Positions 36,284 to 43,570 of a stretch of 64,000 bases of DNA are shown here, one piece after another. Source of the DNA: Enterococcus saigonensis. GTDB taxonomy: Bacteria; Bacillota; Bacilli; Lactobacillales; Enterococcaceae. The position numbers and the translations under genes are program-made. Each line of letters starts with the position of its first letter. Positions within the stretch are counted from its first letter, which is position 1. The notes under the pieces were generated by a model. The model did no database searches. It saw only the letters and a list, made by a program, of their open reading frames with translations, and was not told where the DNA came from. The stretch covers positions 1-64,000 of the forward strand of contig NZ_AP022823.1 of NCBI RefSeq assembly GCF_011397115.1, in the 5' to 3' direction.

Positions 36284-36733
36284 AAAGTATAACTTATATA
36301 TTTATTTTATTCAATATTTATTTTATACTTTATATATTAAGTATAAGATATACTTAATATATTCAATATATCTGATATGTTTCATTTAATAGCAGATATA
36401 TACTACAGATCCCTTGAATTAGTGTTCCGGCTGAAGTAAAAAACCATTCTGATAAAATTTAAAAATAATGTTTATGGTATAAGTTATACTTAATTAAACG
36501 TATAACTTATACTTTATTATTTAATATATAAGTTACACAAAATATATTTATTATTTCTGCTATATTTCATTTAATAGCAGATTCATACAACAAATTTCTT
36601 GATTCAGTGTTTGGCTGACGTAAAAAAATCATTCTGATAAAATTTCAAAATAACGTTTATGGTATAAGATATACTTAATTAAACGTATATCTTATACTTT
36701 ATTATTTAATGTATAAGATATACTATAATTTAT
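36284..36733. repeat. Palindrome-rich region with a 180-bp tandem duplication upstream of parA
   Basis: At least eight copies of a gtataa-s-ttatac or gtataagatatac palindrome (near 36284, 36339, 36479, 36500, 36525, 36661, 36684, 36712). Segments about 36370-36540 and 36550-36733 are imperfect direct repeats of each other. In the first, the palindromes carry aagtta/aactta centres; in the second, aagata/atctta. Probably operator and centromere of the ParA operon. No gene is present in 36254-36845. Confidence 0.8.
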
Positions 36734-36788
36734 TGAAGACTAATCTATAATAATATTTTTAATCGTTGAATTTCCTTGACTAAAAAAA

Positions 36789-36802
36789 CGAACATGTGTT
36801 CT
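36789..36802 (+). promoter_or_regulatory. LexA/DinR (SOS) box
   Basis: cgaacatgtgttct fits the Gram-positive SOS operator CGAACRNRYGTTCG except for the last base. It lies 44 bp before a Y-family polymerase gene, a classic SOS target. Confidence 0.8.
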
Positions 36803-36845
36803 AATGTGTATAAAACGTATCTTTTTTTAGAAAAGGTGATTTATC

Positions 36846-37869
36846 ATGGTTATGCAATTTGGCGTAAACCCAAGGTTTGACTACACAAAAGAACCCTCAC
36901 GGGATATTCTTTGTATCGATTGTAAGTCATTTTATGCGTCCGTAGAATGCGTAGAAAGAGGACTAAATCCTTTAAAGGCAAAGTTAGTTGTCATGTCCTA
37001 TCCTTCAGACGATCCTTCTCAGCGAGGGAGTGGGTTGATCCTGGCATCGAGTCCGGCCGCAAAAAAGCCTATGGAATTTCTAATGTCAGTCGATCACGAG
37101 ATCTTCCTTTTCCGTATCCGGAAGACCTCGTAATCGCACCACCGAGAATGGCACTGTATATGAGAAAGAATATGGAGATTAACAACATTTACAAGAAGTA
37201 CGCTGACGAACAAAATCATTCCGTATACAGCATCGATGAGAGCTTCGTGGACGTCACAGACTCATTAAAGCTGTTCAGTGCAAAGGACGCAAGAGAGCTG
37301 GCGAGAATGATTCAAACAGACGTTTATCGACAAACTGGAATTTTCACAACGATCGGAATAGGTGACAATCCGCTCTTGGCCAAGTTCGCACTAGACCTCG
37401 AAAGTAAAAAAAATTCAGATATGAAAGCAGAATGGCGTTATGAAGACGTTCATCAAAAGCTTTGGTCAGTAGAAAACATTACAGACGTTTGGGGTATCGG
37501 ACGTCGGACTGCAATCAGACTGAAGCGAATGGGTATATTTACTATGCATGATCTGGCACACGCAAATTACTATCAGCTGAAGCAAAATTTTGGTGTCTTA
37601 GGTACTCAACTATATGCACACAGCTGGGGCGTCGATCGATCATTCTTAGGTCAGAAATACAAAGTAAAATCTAAGTCGATAGGGAACAGTCAGGTGTTAA
37701 ACCGTGATTATACACGTCGAAATGAAATAGAAATTGTAATCAAAGAAATGGCTGATCAAGTAGCAACAAGATTGAGAAGATCGGGAGCTAAAGCTGAAGT
37801 CATATCTTTGTGGATCGGATTTTCAATGGGCTATGTGGATCGATCAGGGAGTAGAGGGTTTCACCAGCA
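36846..37869 (+). pseudogene. UvrX-like Y-family DNA polymerase, frameshifted and truncated
   Basis: The N-terminus MVMQFGVNPRFDYTKEPSRDILCIDCKSFYASVECVERG holds the first catalytic acidic residue. The frame breaks in an A run at 37061-37066 (AAKK then AYGISNV in the next frame). The second part has the SIDESFVDVT catalytic motif, TIGIGDNPLLAK and VWGIGRRTAIRLKRMG. The IS6 element at 37870 then removes the C-terminal fifth. Family: UmuC/DinB-type error-prone polymerases of Gram-positive plasmids. Adding one A restores the reading frame up to the IS. Confidence 0.9.
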
Positions 37870-38677
37870 GGTTCTGTTGCAAAGTTTTCCAAAAAATCTA
37901 TTTTAGTGTAAAATTGAGAAAAAAGACAGAGAGGACAGAGTAATGAATCATTTTAAAGACAAACAATTCAAAAAAGACGTCATTATTGTCGCTGTTGGTT
38001 ACTACCTGCGTTACAATCTAAGCTATCGTGAAGTTCAGGAATTGTTATATGATCGTGGAATAAATGTTTGTCATACTACGATTTATCGTTGGGTGCAAGA
38101 GTACAGCAAAGTCCTCTATTATCTTTGGAAGAAGAAAAATAGACAATCCTTCTATTCATGGAAAATGGACGAAACCTATATCAAAATTAAGGGACGTTGG
38201 CATTATCTTTATCGTGCAATTGATGCGGACGGCTTAACCTTAGATATCTGGTTACGAAAGAAACGGGATACGCAAGCAGCCTATGCTTTCTTAAAACGAC
38301 TCCATAAACAGTTTGGTGAGCCGAAAGCAATTGTGACCGATAAAGCACCTTCTCTTGGCTCCGCCTTTAGAAAGTTACAGAGTGTGGGTTTATATACTAA
38401 GACAGAGCACCGAACTGTGAAGTATCTTAACAATTTAATAGAACAAGACCATCGACCTATTAAACGACGAAATAAATTTTATCAAAGTCTCCGTACAGCC
38501 TCTTCCACGATTAAGGGCATGGAGACCATTCGAGGAATATATAAAAAGAACCGAAGAAATGGAACGCTCTTCGGCTTTTCGGTGTCTACTGAAATCAAGG
38601 TATTAATGGGAATAACAGCCTAAGATATTTGGAGTTCAGAGAGGGCGCGTTTGATTTTCAAACTTCGCAACAGAACC
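37870..38677 (+). mobile_element. IS6-family element, 808 bp
   Basis: Bounded by ggttctgttgcaaagtttt (37870 on) and the inverted form ending caacagaacc (to 38677). Encodes one transposase. The 8-bp flanks (caccagca and aactggtt) differ, so it marks a recombination junction rather than a simple insertion: polymerase gene on one side, DUF4062 gene on the other. Confidence 0.9.
37943..38623 (+). CDS. IS6-family transposase
   Basis: 226 residues, the usual length. DDE catalytic core: KMDETYIKIKG (first D), VTDKAPS (second D) and IEQDHRPIKRR (E), with an N-terminal helix-turn-helix SYREVQELLYDRGINV. About 85 percent identical by eye to the IS1216 transposase at 60738-61418, so a different IS6 member (IS1297-like). 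A gagaggacagagta ribosome-binding site precedes the ATG. Confidence 0.93.
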   Translation: MNHFKDKQFKKDVIIVAVGYYLRYNLSYREVQELLYDRGINVCHTTIYRWVQEYSKVLYYLWKKKNRQSFYSWKMDETYIKIKGRWHYLYRAIDADGLTLDIWLRKKRDTQAAYAFLKRLHKQFGEPKAIVTDKAPSLGSAFRKLQSVGLYTKTEHRTVKYLNNLIEQDHRPIKRRNKFYQSLRTASSTIKGMETIRGIYKKNRRNGTLFGFSVSTEIKVLMGITA

Positions 38678-39037
38678 AACTGGTTCGTCTAAGAAAAAAA
38701 TTCCTACTTCGCCTTTGCTATTTTTATAGAAGTAATCAATTTCTGCTATAGTTCCCGATCTATAATTATCAACTGGAGAGCCCAACTTATGGCCAAAAAT
38801 CGCTAATAAAATATCGCTATTTTCTACAATTTGTTTATTAATAACACTTTGCCCAGAGCTATTATTTATATAAGTAGGAATCGCATTAGTTTCCCATCGT
38901 ATAGGCATCAAAATCACTTTTGTATTATCTGTATTTTCTATATTCCATCTATATACGGTTTCTTCTACTTCATTCCTTTTTGCTGCTATATCACCTGGTG
39001 ATGCTATAAATACTTTTATAAGATTTATGGTTTTCAT
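38678..39037 (-). pseudogene. DUF4062-type protein, truncated by IS6 element
   Basis: 120 native residues remain: NLIKVFIASPGDIAAKRNEVEE, VILMPIRWETNAIPTYI, SDILLAIFGHKLGSPVDNYRSGTIAEIDYF and IFFLDEPVG. DUF4062/TIR-like domains of this form (xVFIASPxDxxxER, DxxIxIxGxRxG) open many larger proteins, some of them in phage defence. Everything downstream of residue 120 has been removed by the IS at 38677. The gap 39038-39134 holds its AT-rich promoter. Confidence 0.75.
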
Positions 39038-39134
39038 TTATTGTACCTTTCTCTCTAGTTCTCTTTAAAGTAATTTTGGTATAAAATTTATTGTCTTTTA
39101 CACTATAGTACAACCTTTATCTATCTAGTAAAAA

Positions 39135-39174
39135 AAGGCCCACTAAACTAATTGATTAGTTAGGAGCCTATTAT
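39135..39174 (-). terminator. Terminator after the HigBA-like pair
   Basis: On the minus strand ctaactaat/attagtttag pair, followed by gggcctttttttac. Confidence 0.65.
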
Positions 39175-39195
39175 AGATATATTTTCAACTCGCTT

Positions 39196-39462
39196 TTAAG
39201 CAAATTCTACTACCAGCTTTTTACCTAATGCCCTGGCGATATCATCAAGTTTATCGAAAGATACGTTATCCCCTCTCTCAATTCGAGCAATAGTAGATTG
39301 AGTTGTATGTGCTTTTTGTGCAAGCTCCGCTTGAGTTAGCCCTGCTTCCTCCCGAGCATGATAAAGAGCAACCGCAGTTTCGAGTTTTCTTCCTTCACGG
39401 TCATATGCTTCTGCAAAATCTTTATCTTTTTTCTTTTCTTCAATCAATTTTTTAATCATCAT
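39196..39462 (-). CDS. HigA-like antitoxin (XRE family)
   Basis: 88 residues from the ATG at 39462. The helix-turn-helix is AGLTQAELAQKAHTTQSTIARIERGDN (about 42-68) and the end is ALGKKLVVEFA. It neutralises the toxin encoded just before it and represses the operon. The ATG overlaps the toxin stop (ATGATGATTAA) and has gagaggagtgg ahead of it. The toxin-first order is typical of HigBA. Confidence 0.88.
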   Translation of the reverse strand: MMIKKLIEEKKKDKDFAEAYDREGRKLETAVALYHAREEAGLTQAELAQKAHTTQSTIARIERGDNVSFDKLDDIARALGKKLVVEFA

Positions 39463-39814
39463 TTGTGAACCACTCCTCTCTAAGTTCTTTTGCATGCTTG
39501 AGTTCAGTTATTGGTGTTTTCTCCGTTTTTTTAGTAAATCCGTGAGTAATGACATACCTTCCATTGTCCACATGGAAATAGATGGCTCTTTGGATGTTTG
39601 ATCCTACCTTACTTCTTAATTCGTACAAATTAGTGTCTAATTTTTTCACCCATTTCAACCGTTGAGCTACTAGCATCCCATTCTTTTCTGTTTCTTCTAT
39701 TGTACGTAAAAGCTTCGCACTATCTTTTTTTGGTAATGTTTCCAACCATTCTAAAAATTCATCATGACCATTAGGTCTTTTAAATGTTTCAAAAGATATT
39801 TTTTCCATACCCAA
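39452..39814 (-). CDS. HigB-like toxin (RelE/Gp49 family)
   Basis: 120 residues. KISFETFKRPNGHDEFLEWLETLPKKDSAKLLRTIE, KKLDTNLYELRSKVGSNIQRAIYFHVDNGRYVITHGFTKKTEKTP is the phage Gp49/HigB pattern (LxELR, RAxYF, xxGFxKKTxKTP). Family members cleave mRNA on the ribosome. First gene of a toxin-antitoxin operon promoting plasmid retention. Confidence 0.88.
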   Translation of the reverse strand: MGMEKISFETFKRPNGHDEFLEWLETLPKKDSAKLLRTIEETEKNGMLVAQRLKWVKKLDTNLYELRSKVGSNIQRAIYFHVDNGRYVITHGFTKKTEKTPITELKHAKELREEWFTNDD

Positions 39815-39890
39815 TTATATCATATATTGATTTTATATTATAGTATATAACATAAAAATTCGAATTGTATACTATAAAATATGCATTTTA

Positions 39891-40670
39891 TTATCTATTT
39901 AATTCTTTATACTTAGTAAACAAATACTCGCACAAAACCATAGAAAAATTTGCAACAAGAATTGCTTCTTCTTCCTTAATTACTATTCTATTTGAGCCAT
40001 GTGCATGAGCATCTCCTTGACTATTTCTCATTTCGAGTATTTTATCTGATAATGTATTGAGTGCTCCAACAAGGGCTTTGATTCTATTATCCATATCTTT
40101 TTCAGTTTTAATATTGAGGTGGCCAAATGCTTCTTTTCTTAATTCTTTTGACTTAAATAAATTAATATTAACACTCGGTCCTTCGGTATTTTCAATAATA
40201 AATTTTAGAACTTCATCTATTAAAGTATTTGCTTTTGTCAAAACAGAGTCAAAATCCTTGTTTTTAATATCTGTTTGAATCCTAATGGGTAGCTGCCGAA
40301 TATAAAGTAAATCAATCTCGCTTGAAAATTTCATTTTTCTTAATGCAGTTGAAGTATCTTCTTTAAATACTTCCTCAAAAAGCAACTGAACTATGGGATT
40401 CATTTCAGTAGATTCATATTTTTTATCTCGATCCATAATACCTTTTAAAGATTGGATTAACCGATTCTTTAACGAATCATCAAATTGATCGTCAAGCAGA
40501 AACTTTTGAAAGGATACTCCCTTTGAGCCCCCATAATGATTTTGTATTTCAATCCCTACGATTTTCTTTGTAAATATGTTCCACGTTACATTAGTAAAGT
40601 CTAAAATATATCCCGCTGAACCAACTGAAAAATAAGTTGCTAATTGTTTTGCTTCGTCTATAGTCATCAT
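39891..40670 (-). CDS. Abortive-infection family protein (Abi-C domain)
   Basis: 259 residues. The C-terminal half (about 130-259) has the Abi-C pattern: DFDSVLTKANTLIDEVLKFIIE, then LVGALNTLSDKILEMRNSQGDAHAHGSN, with the R-N-x-x-G-D-x-H motif. The N-terminal half is unassigned. Abi-C proteins occur in AbiJ-like phage exclusion systems. It starts 13 bp after the Fic-like gene upstream in the same direction, so the two form a likely two-gene unit. Confidence 0.65.
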   Translation of the reverse strand: MMTIDEAKQLATYFSVGSAGYILDFTNVTWNIFTKKIVGIEIQNHYGGSKGVSFQKFLLDDQFDDSLKNRLIQSLKGIMDRDKKYESTEMNPIVQLLFEEVFKEDTSTALRKMKFSSEIDLLYIRQLPIRIQTDIKNKDFDSVLTKANTLIDEVLKFIIENTEGPSVNINLFKSKELRKEAFGHLNIKTEKDMDNRIKALVGALNTLSDKILEMRNSQGDAHAHGSNRIVIKEEEAILVANFSMVLCEYLFTKYKELNR

Positions 40671-40683
40671 TTACTTATACCTC

Positions 40684-41400
40684 TTAAATTGTATGTTGGA
40701 TTATTTTCAAATAATTAATACCAAAGATACACTGTTCATATAAAAATGATATAATATTTGACTCATTGACTAATAGATTACTGTTGTAATACTTTGATAA
40801 AAGTTCGTTAAATTTCATAAATACATTTTCGGGTATTGATAATAGTCCTAAACCGTTGCTAAACATAATCTTATTCGCAATCAACAAGGCTGTACCCACA
40901 TTGCCATTCCAGAATATTTGATTTTTCGAAATAAATAGAAACAGATGCAAAGCTTTTTCCGTCTCTGATATCTCTTGACTCATTATCTTGTGATATTGAT
41001 TCTTTACATCATCTTCAGTTAATATTGGTGGCACATATCTTCCTTGAATAGTCGATACTTCTACCCCACCGGATCGTATTTCACCGGGAAAAAGCGCATC
41101 TTCCGCTGCAACGATCCGATTAATCCGCTTACTTGTCTCTAACAGGGGCTCCTGTACGTCATTTAAAAGCATTTCAAAGCCTCTTTTTAAGTTAACTACG
41201 GTCAGGACATCATATACAGCAACGTTATTGGTCCGATTATACTTAATAATCTCTTCTGTTTGTAATAGCGTTGTATTCAATCCTTCAAACTTTCCCGCAT
41301 TATACACCAGTTCCACAATGTTTTTCTTCAATAAATACACCAATTCTTTGCGAGATAAGTGGTATTTATCAGGAAAGTTAGGCTGCTTTTCTTCGTTCAT
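40684..41400 (-). CDS. Fic-fold protein with degenerate active site
   Basis: 238 residues. Residues about 30-45 (IVELVYNAGKFEGLNTT) look like the Fic inhibitory helix (S/T-x-x-x-E-G). The region LHLFLFISKNQIFWNGNVGTALLIANKIMF aligns with the Fic motif H-P-F-x-D/E-G-N-G-R-x-x-R, but the catalytic His is Q or N, the acidic residue N, and both arginines are missing; only G-N remains. It is probably not an AMP-transferase. Upstream partner of the Abi-C gene; the gggtgagaaaa-type ribosome-binding site precedes the ATG. Confidence 0.6.
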   Translation of the reverse strand: MNEEKQPNFPDKYHLSRKELVYLLKKNIVELVYNAGKFEGLNTTLLQTEEIIKYNRTNNVAVYDVLTVVNLKRGFEMLLNDVQEPLLETSKRINRIVAAEDALFPGEIRSGGVEVSTIQGRYVPPILTEDDVKNQYHKIMSQEISETEKALHLFLFISKNQIFWNGNVGTALLIANKIMFSNGLGLLSIPENVFMKFNELLSKYYNSNLLVNESNIISFLYEQCIFGINYLKIIQHTI

Positions 41401-41448
41401 TTTCTCACCTATTTAATTTTTCCTTCTATTATATAGGGCGTTATTCTG

Positions 41449-42048
41449 TCATAGATCCAAACTCTTTACTGCGGTATCTTTGTCTTCCTGGGTGATCCCA
41501 ATATAGCGTAAGGTCTCCCGTTGTGAAGAATGGTTTAGCAGCGACTGAATGATCTCTGTTTTGGTTCCTTGCTTGTACAAAAAATAGCCAAAGGTCTTAC
41601 GCATCGAATGGGGACCAATTTCTTTCAACCCGACCGCCGTTCCTGCTTCATGAATGATCCGCCAAAGGCTTTGTCGGGTCAAAGGCGTATCTGCTCCTTT
41701 TCGACTTGGAAACAAATAATTACTGAAGTCTTGTGCTTGCAGCTGCTCAGTAAATTCTGATTGAACATAATCAAGAATCACTTTTCGCAATTTGTTCGAA
41801 ATGAAGACCGAATTGTGTTTAGCTGTTTTTTGTTCCTTCATGGCCAGACGTTCTTTGACAATCACCCGGCCACGGGAAATTTCTAAAACGTCACTTAATT
41901 TTAACTGTCTTAAATCGGAGATTCGATACGCTGTATTGATCCCGATCGAAAAAAGCACCAAATTTCGTTGCCCATATTTTCCGGAAGCCAAAATGGCCTT
42001 CATGGCATCGATCTTTTTTTTGTCGCGAATCGGTTCCACGCTCTTCAT
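41449..42048 (-). CDS. Tyrosine recombinase (short, catalytic domain only)
   Basis: 199 residues. Catalytic residues are visible: R in NTAYRISDLRQL, K in VKERLAMKEQKTAKHN, HSMRKTFG (H-x-x-R), LNHSSQRETLRYIGIT (H and nucleophile Y). It lacks the N-terminal arm-binding/SAM-like domain of phage integrases. Similar single-domain recombinases occur on enterococcal and staphylococcal plasmids and may resolve multimers. A different one is at 53249-53800. Upstream, 42050-42292 is gene-free with a weak hairpin near 42125-42165. Confidence 0.88.
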   Translation of the reverse strand: MKSVEPIRDKKKIDAMKAILASGKYGQRNLVLFSIGINTAYRISDLRQLKLSDVLEISRGRVIVKERLAMKEQKTAKHNSVFISNKLRKVILDYVQSEFTEQLQAQDFSNYLFPSRKGADTPLTRQSLWRIIHEAGTAVGLKEIGPHSMRKTFGYFLYKQGTKTEIIQSLLNHSSQRETLRYIGITQEDKDTAVKSLDL

Positions 42049-42292
42049 TTTTAGTCCCCTCTCAAATGTTACTTAATATGATTATAACAGACAATAAGTC
42101 ACATTTAAACAAGCTATAGAAAAAAGGCGCTAAAAGAAAAGTGATTTCCTCTTAGAGCCTCTAAGGATGGAGCGATTTTAACGAATGTGACAGAATCAGT
42201 TTGTGTCACATCAGTAAAATTTATGGAATATATTTAAGCAGATACTTTTTAATAGCACTTTTCTCAGAATGTCTTGCATAAGACCATTAAAA

Positions 42293-42772
42293 TCAATGAT
42301 TTTTATTCTCTACATTTGATATTTTATCTGATAGATAATCAGTGATCACCAAAAGCACACCAAACGTCAACATTACATCTGCAATATTAAATACAGGGAA
42401 ATTTAGAAAATCAAGACGTAGCATGTCAACTACATAGCCAATCCTTATTCGATCTACTAAGTTTCCCAATGCACCTGCAATAATAAAATTCAGGCCACTC
42501 GTCAGAATCTTTTTTTTACTTTTTAACATTAGCCAACCCAACATAGCGATTATGGGCACCGATATAACAATCAATAAGTTTGTATTATTACTCAAAATCC
42601 CCCAAGCTGCCCCACTATTTTGAATATAGGTCAGTGAAAAAATATCGGGAATAATGACTCTTTCTTCATATAATGCAAAAATATTAACTGTCAATAATTT
42701 AGCAATCTGATCTACACTTAGAAGAACGAATATTGATATTACACTTACAAATAACATGAAAGCCCTCATCAT
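42293..42772 (-). CDS. lspA: Prolipoprotein signal peptidase (LspA)
   Basis: 159 residues, four membrane segments. Conserved parts are SVDQIAKLLTV, YIQNSGAAWGIL, GALGNLVDRIRIGYVVDML and NIADVMLTFGVLL, holding the two catalytic aspartates (LVDRI and FNIAD). It cleaves lipoprotein signal peptides after lipidation. It ends a metal-ATPase operon; plasmid lspA genes linked to cad-type ATPases are known in Listeria and lactic acid bacteria, but the reason is unclear. Confidence 0.95.
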   Translation of the reverse strand: MMRAFMLFVSVISIFVLLSVDQIAKLLTVNIFALYEERVIIPDIFSLTYIQNSGAAWGILSNNTNLLIVISVPIIAMLGWLMLKSKKKILTSGLNFIIAGALGNLVDRIRIGYVVDMLRLDFLNFPVFNIADVMLTFGVLLVITDYLSDKISNVENKNH

Positions 42773-42780
42773 CTAAATAT

Positions 42781-43005
42781 TTATTTATTGAATAAATTTG
42801 AAAGTTTTTCCCATAACAACAATATAGTTTCCTTGTTATTAAAAAAAGGTATTTGCACAGTATCTAAATTTTCAAATAATCCAGCTGCCTGATCATAATA
42901 ATCTGCTAAGAATGTAGCTTGTTCATTCAAAAGAGCATTTGCTTCTTCAATATTGCCATTAGCTATTAGATCTTTGATTGTTTGTAAAATTTCTTCTCTA
43001 TTCAT
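42781..43005 (-). CDS. Small conserved acidic protein of the metal operon
   Basis: 74 residues: MNREEILQTIKDLIANGNIEEANALLNEQ... ending LLWEKLSNLFNK. Mostly helical, no metal motif or membrane segment. The ATG at 43005 is preceded by acggaggaactca. It lies 8 bp before lspA. Function unknown. Confidence 0.65.
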   Translation of the reverse strand: MNREEILQTIKDLIANGNIEEANALLNEQATFLADYYDQAAGLFENLDTVQIPFFNNKETILLLWEKLSNLFNK

Positions 43006-43060
43006 TGAGTTCCTCCGTATCAAAATATTTACCTCAATTACTTAACACATCAGCTAATAA

Positions 43061-43243
43061 TCACAAATTAACACTGATAAAGATAAATGATACTATAATT
43101 AAAACTAGGAATATTTGAGTTAAACAGCCTAAGCAGCCTCTGTTACTTCTATAGGAACCATGATTACCATGATGTTCTTTTTTGTAAGTGTTACTTTTAT
43201 GGTGGTCATCTCTATAATAATCTTTTTTGTGATGGTGTCCCAC
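43061..43243 (-). CDS. His-rich small membrane protein
   Basis: 60 residues from a GTG at 43243 (gaagagggtgaatttt before it). The first 35 residues hold ten or so histidines (VGHHHKKDYYRDDHHKSNTYKKEHHGNHG), then CLGCLTQ and a C-terminal hydrophobic helix (IFLVLIIVSFIFISVNL). It may bind metal ions at the membrane. Overlaps the end of the ArsR gene by 32 bp in another frame. Function inferred only from composition and context. Confidence 0.6.
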   Translation of the reverse strand: MGHHHKKDYYRDDHHKSNTYKKEHHGNHGSYRSNRGCLGCLTQIFLVLIIVSFIFISVNL

Positions 43244-43547
43244 AAAATTCACCCTCTTCCATAGTGTGTTCAAACAGAACTTTTAAAATAGTTTTTATAT
43301 GTTCATCATTCAAGGAGTAGTACATATACTTTCCTTTACGCTCTGCTGAAACCATCCTATTACTTTTCAACTTAGAAAGATGATGCGATGTTGCTGTGTG
43401 TGATCTTTGGACCAATGACTGTAATTCAGAGACATTTCTTTCTTGTTTCGACAAAAAAAACAGTATTTTTAGTCTGGTTCGATCATTGAGTACTTTTACG
43501 ATTTTCTGGGCTCCCTCAACTGATCTTTCTAAATCCTTATTTTTCAT
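43212..43547 (-). CDS. ArsR/SmtB-family metal-responsive repressor
   Basis: 111 residues. Winged helix: NDRTRLKILFFLSKQERNVSELQSLVQRSHTATSHHLSKLKSNRMVSAERKGKYMYYSLNDEHIKTIL. No CxC in the recognition helix region, so it is not CadC-type; the C-terminal alpha-5 helix (DEHIKTILKVLFEHTMEEGE) has the D/H...H/E pattern of zinc/cobalt sensors such as CzrA. It lies 23 bp after the ATPase gene and would repress the operon. Confidence 0.88.
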   Translation of the reverse strand: MKNKDLERSVEGAQKIVKVLNDRTRLKILFFLSKQERNVSELQSLVQRSHTATSHHLSKLKSNRMVSAERKGKYMYYSLNDEHIKTILKVLFEHTMEEGEFCGTPSQKRLL

Positions 43548-43570
43548 TTAGAATCTCCGTCCTATAATTT

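Noticed and set aside
36284..36733. Palindrome cluster as replication iterons of rep
   Set aside because: The motif surrounds the ParA module on both sides and lies upstream of parA, while Inc18 origins lie downstream of rep. A centromere or operator role is more likely.
40684..41400. Active Fic AMP-transferase toxin
   Set aside because: The catalytic histidine and the motif arginines are absent.
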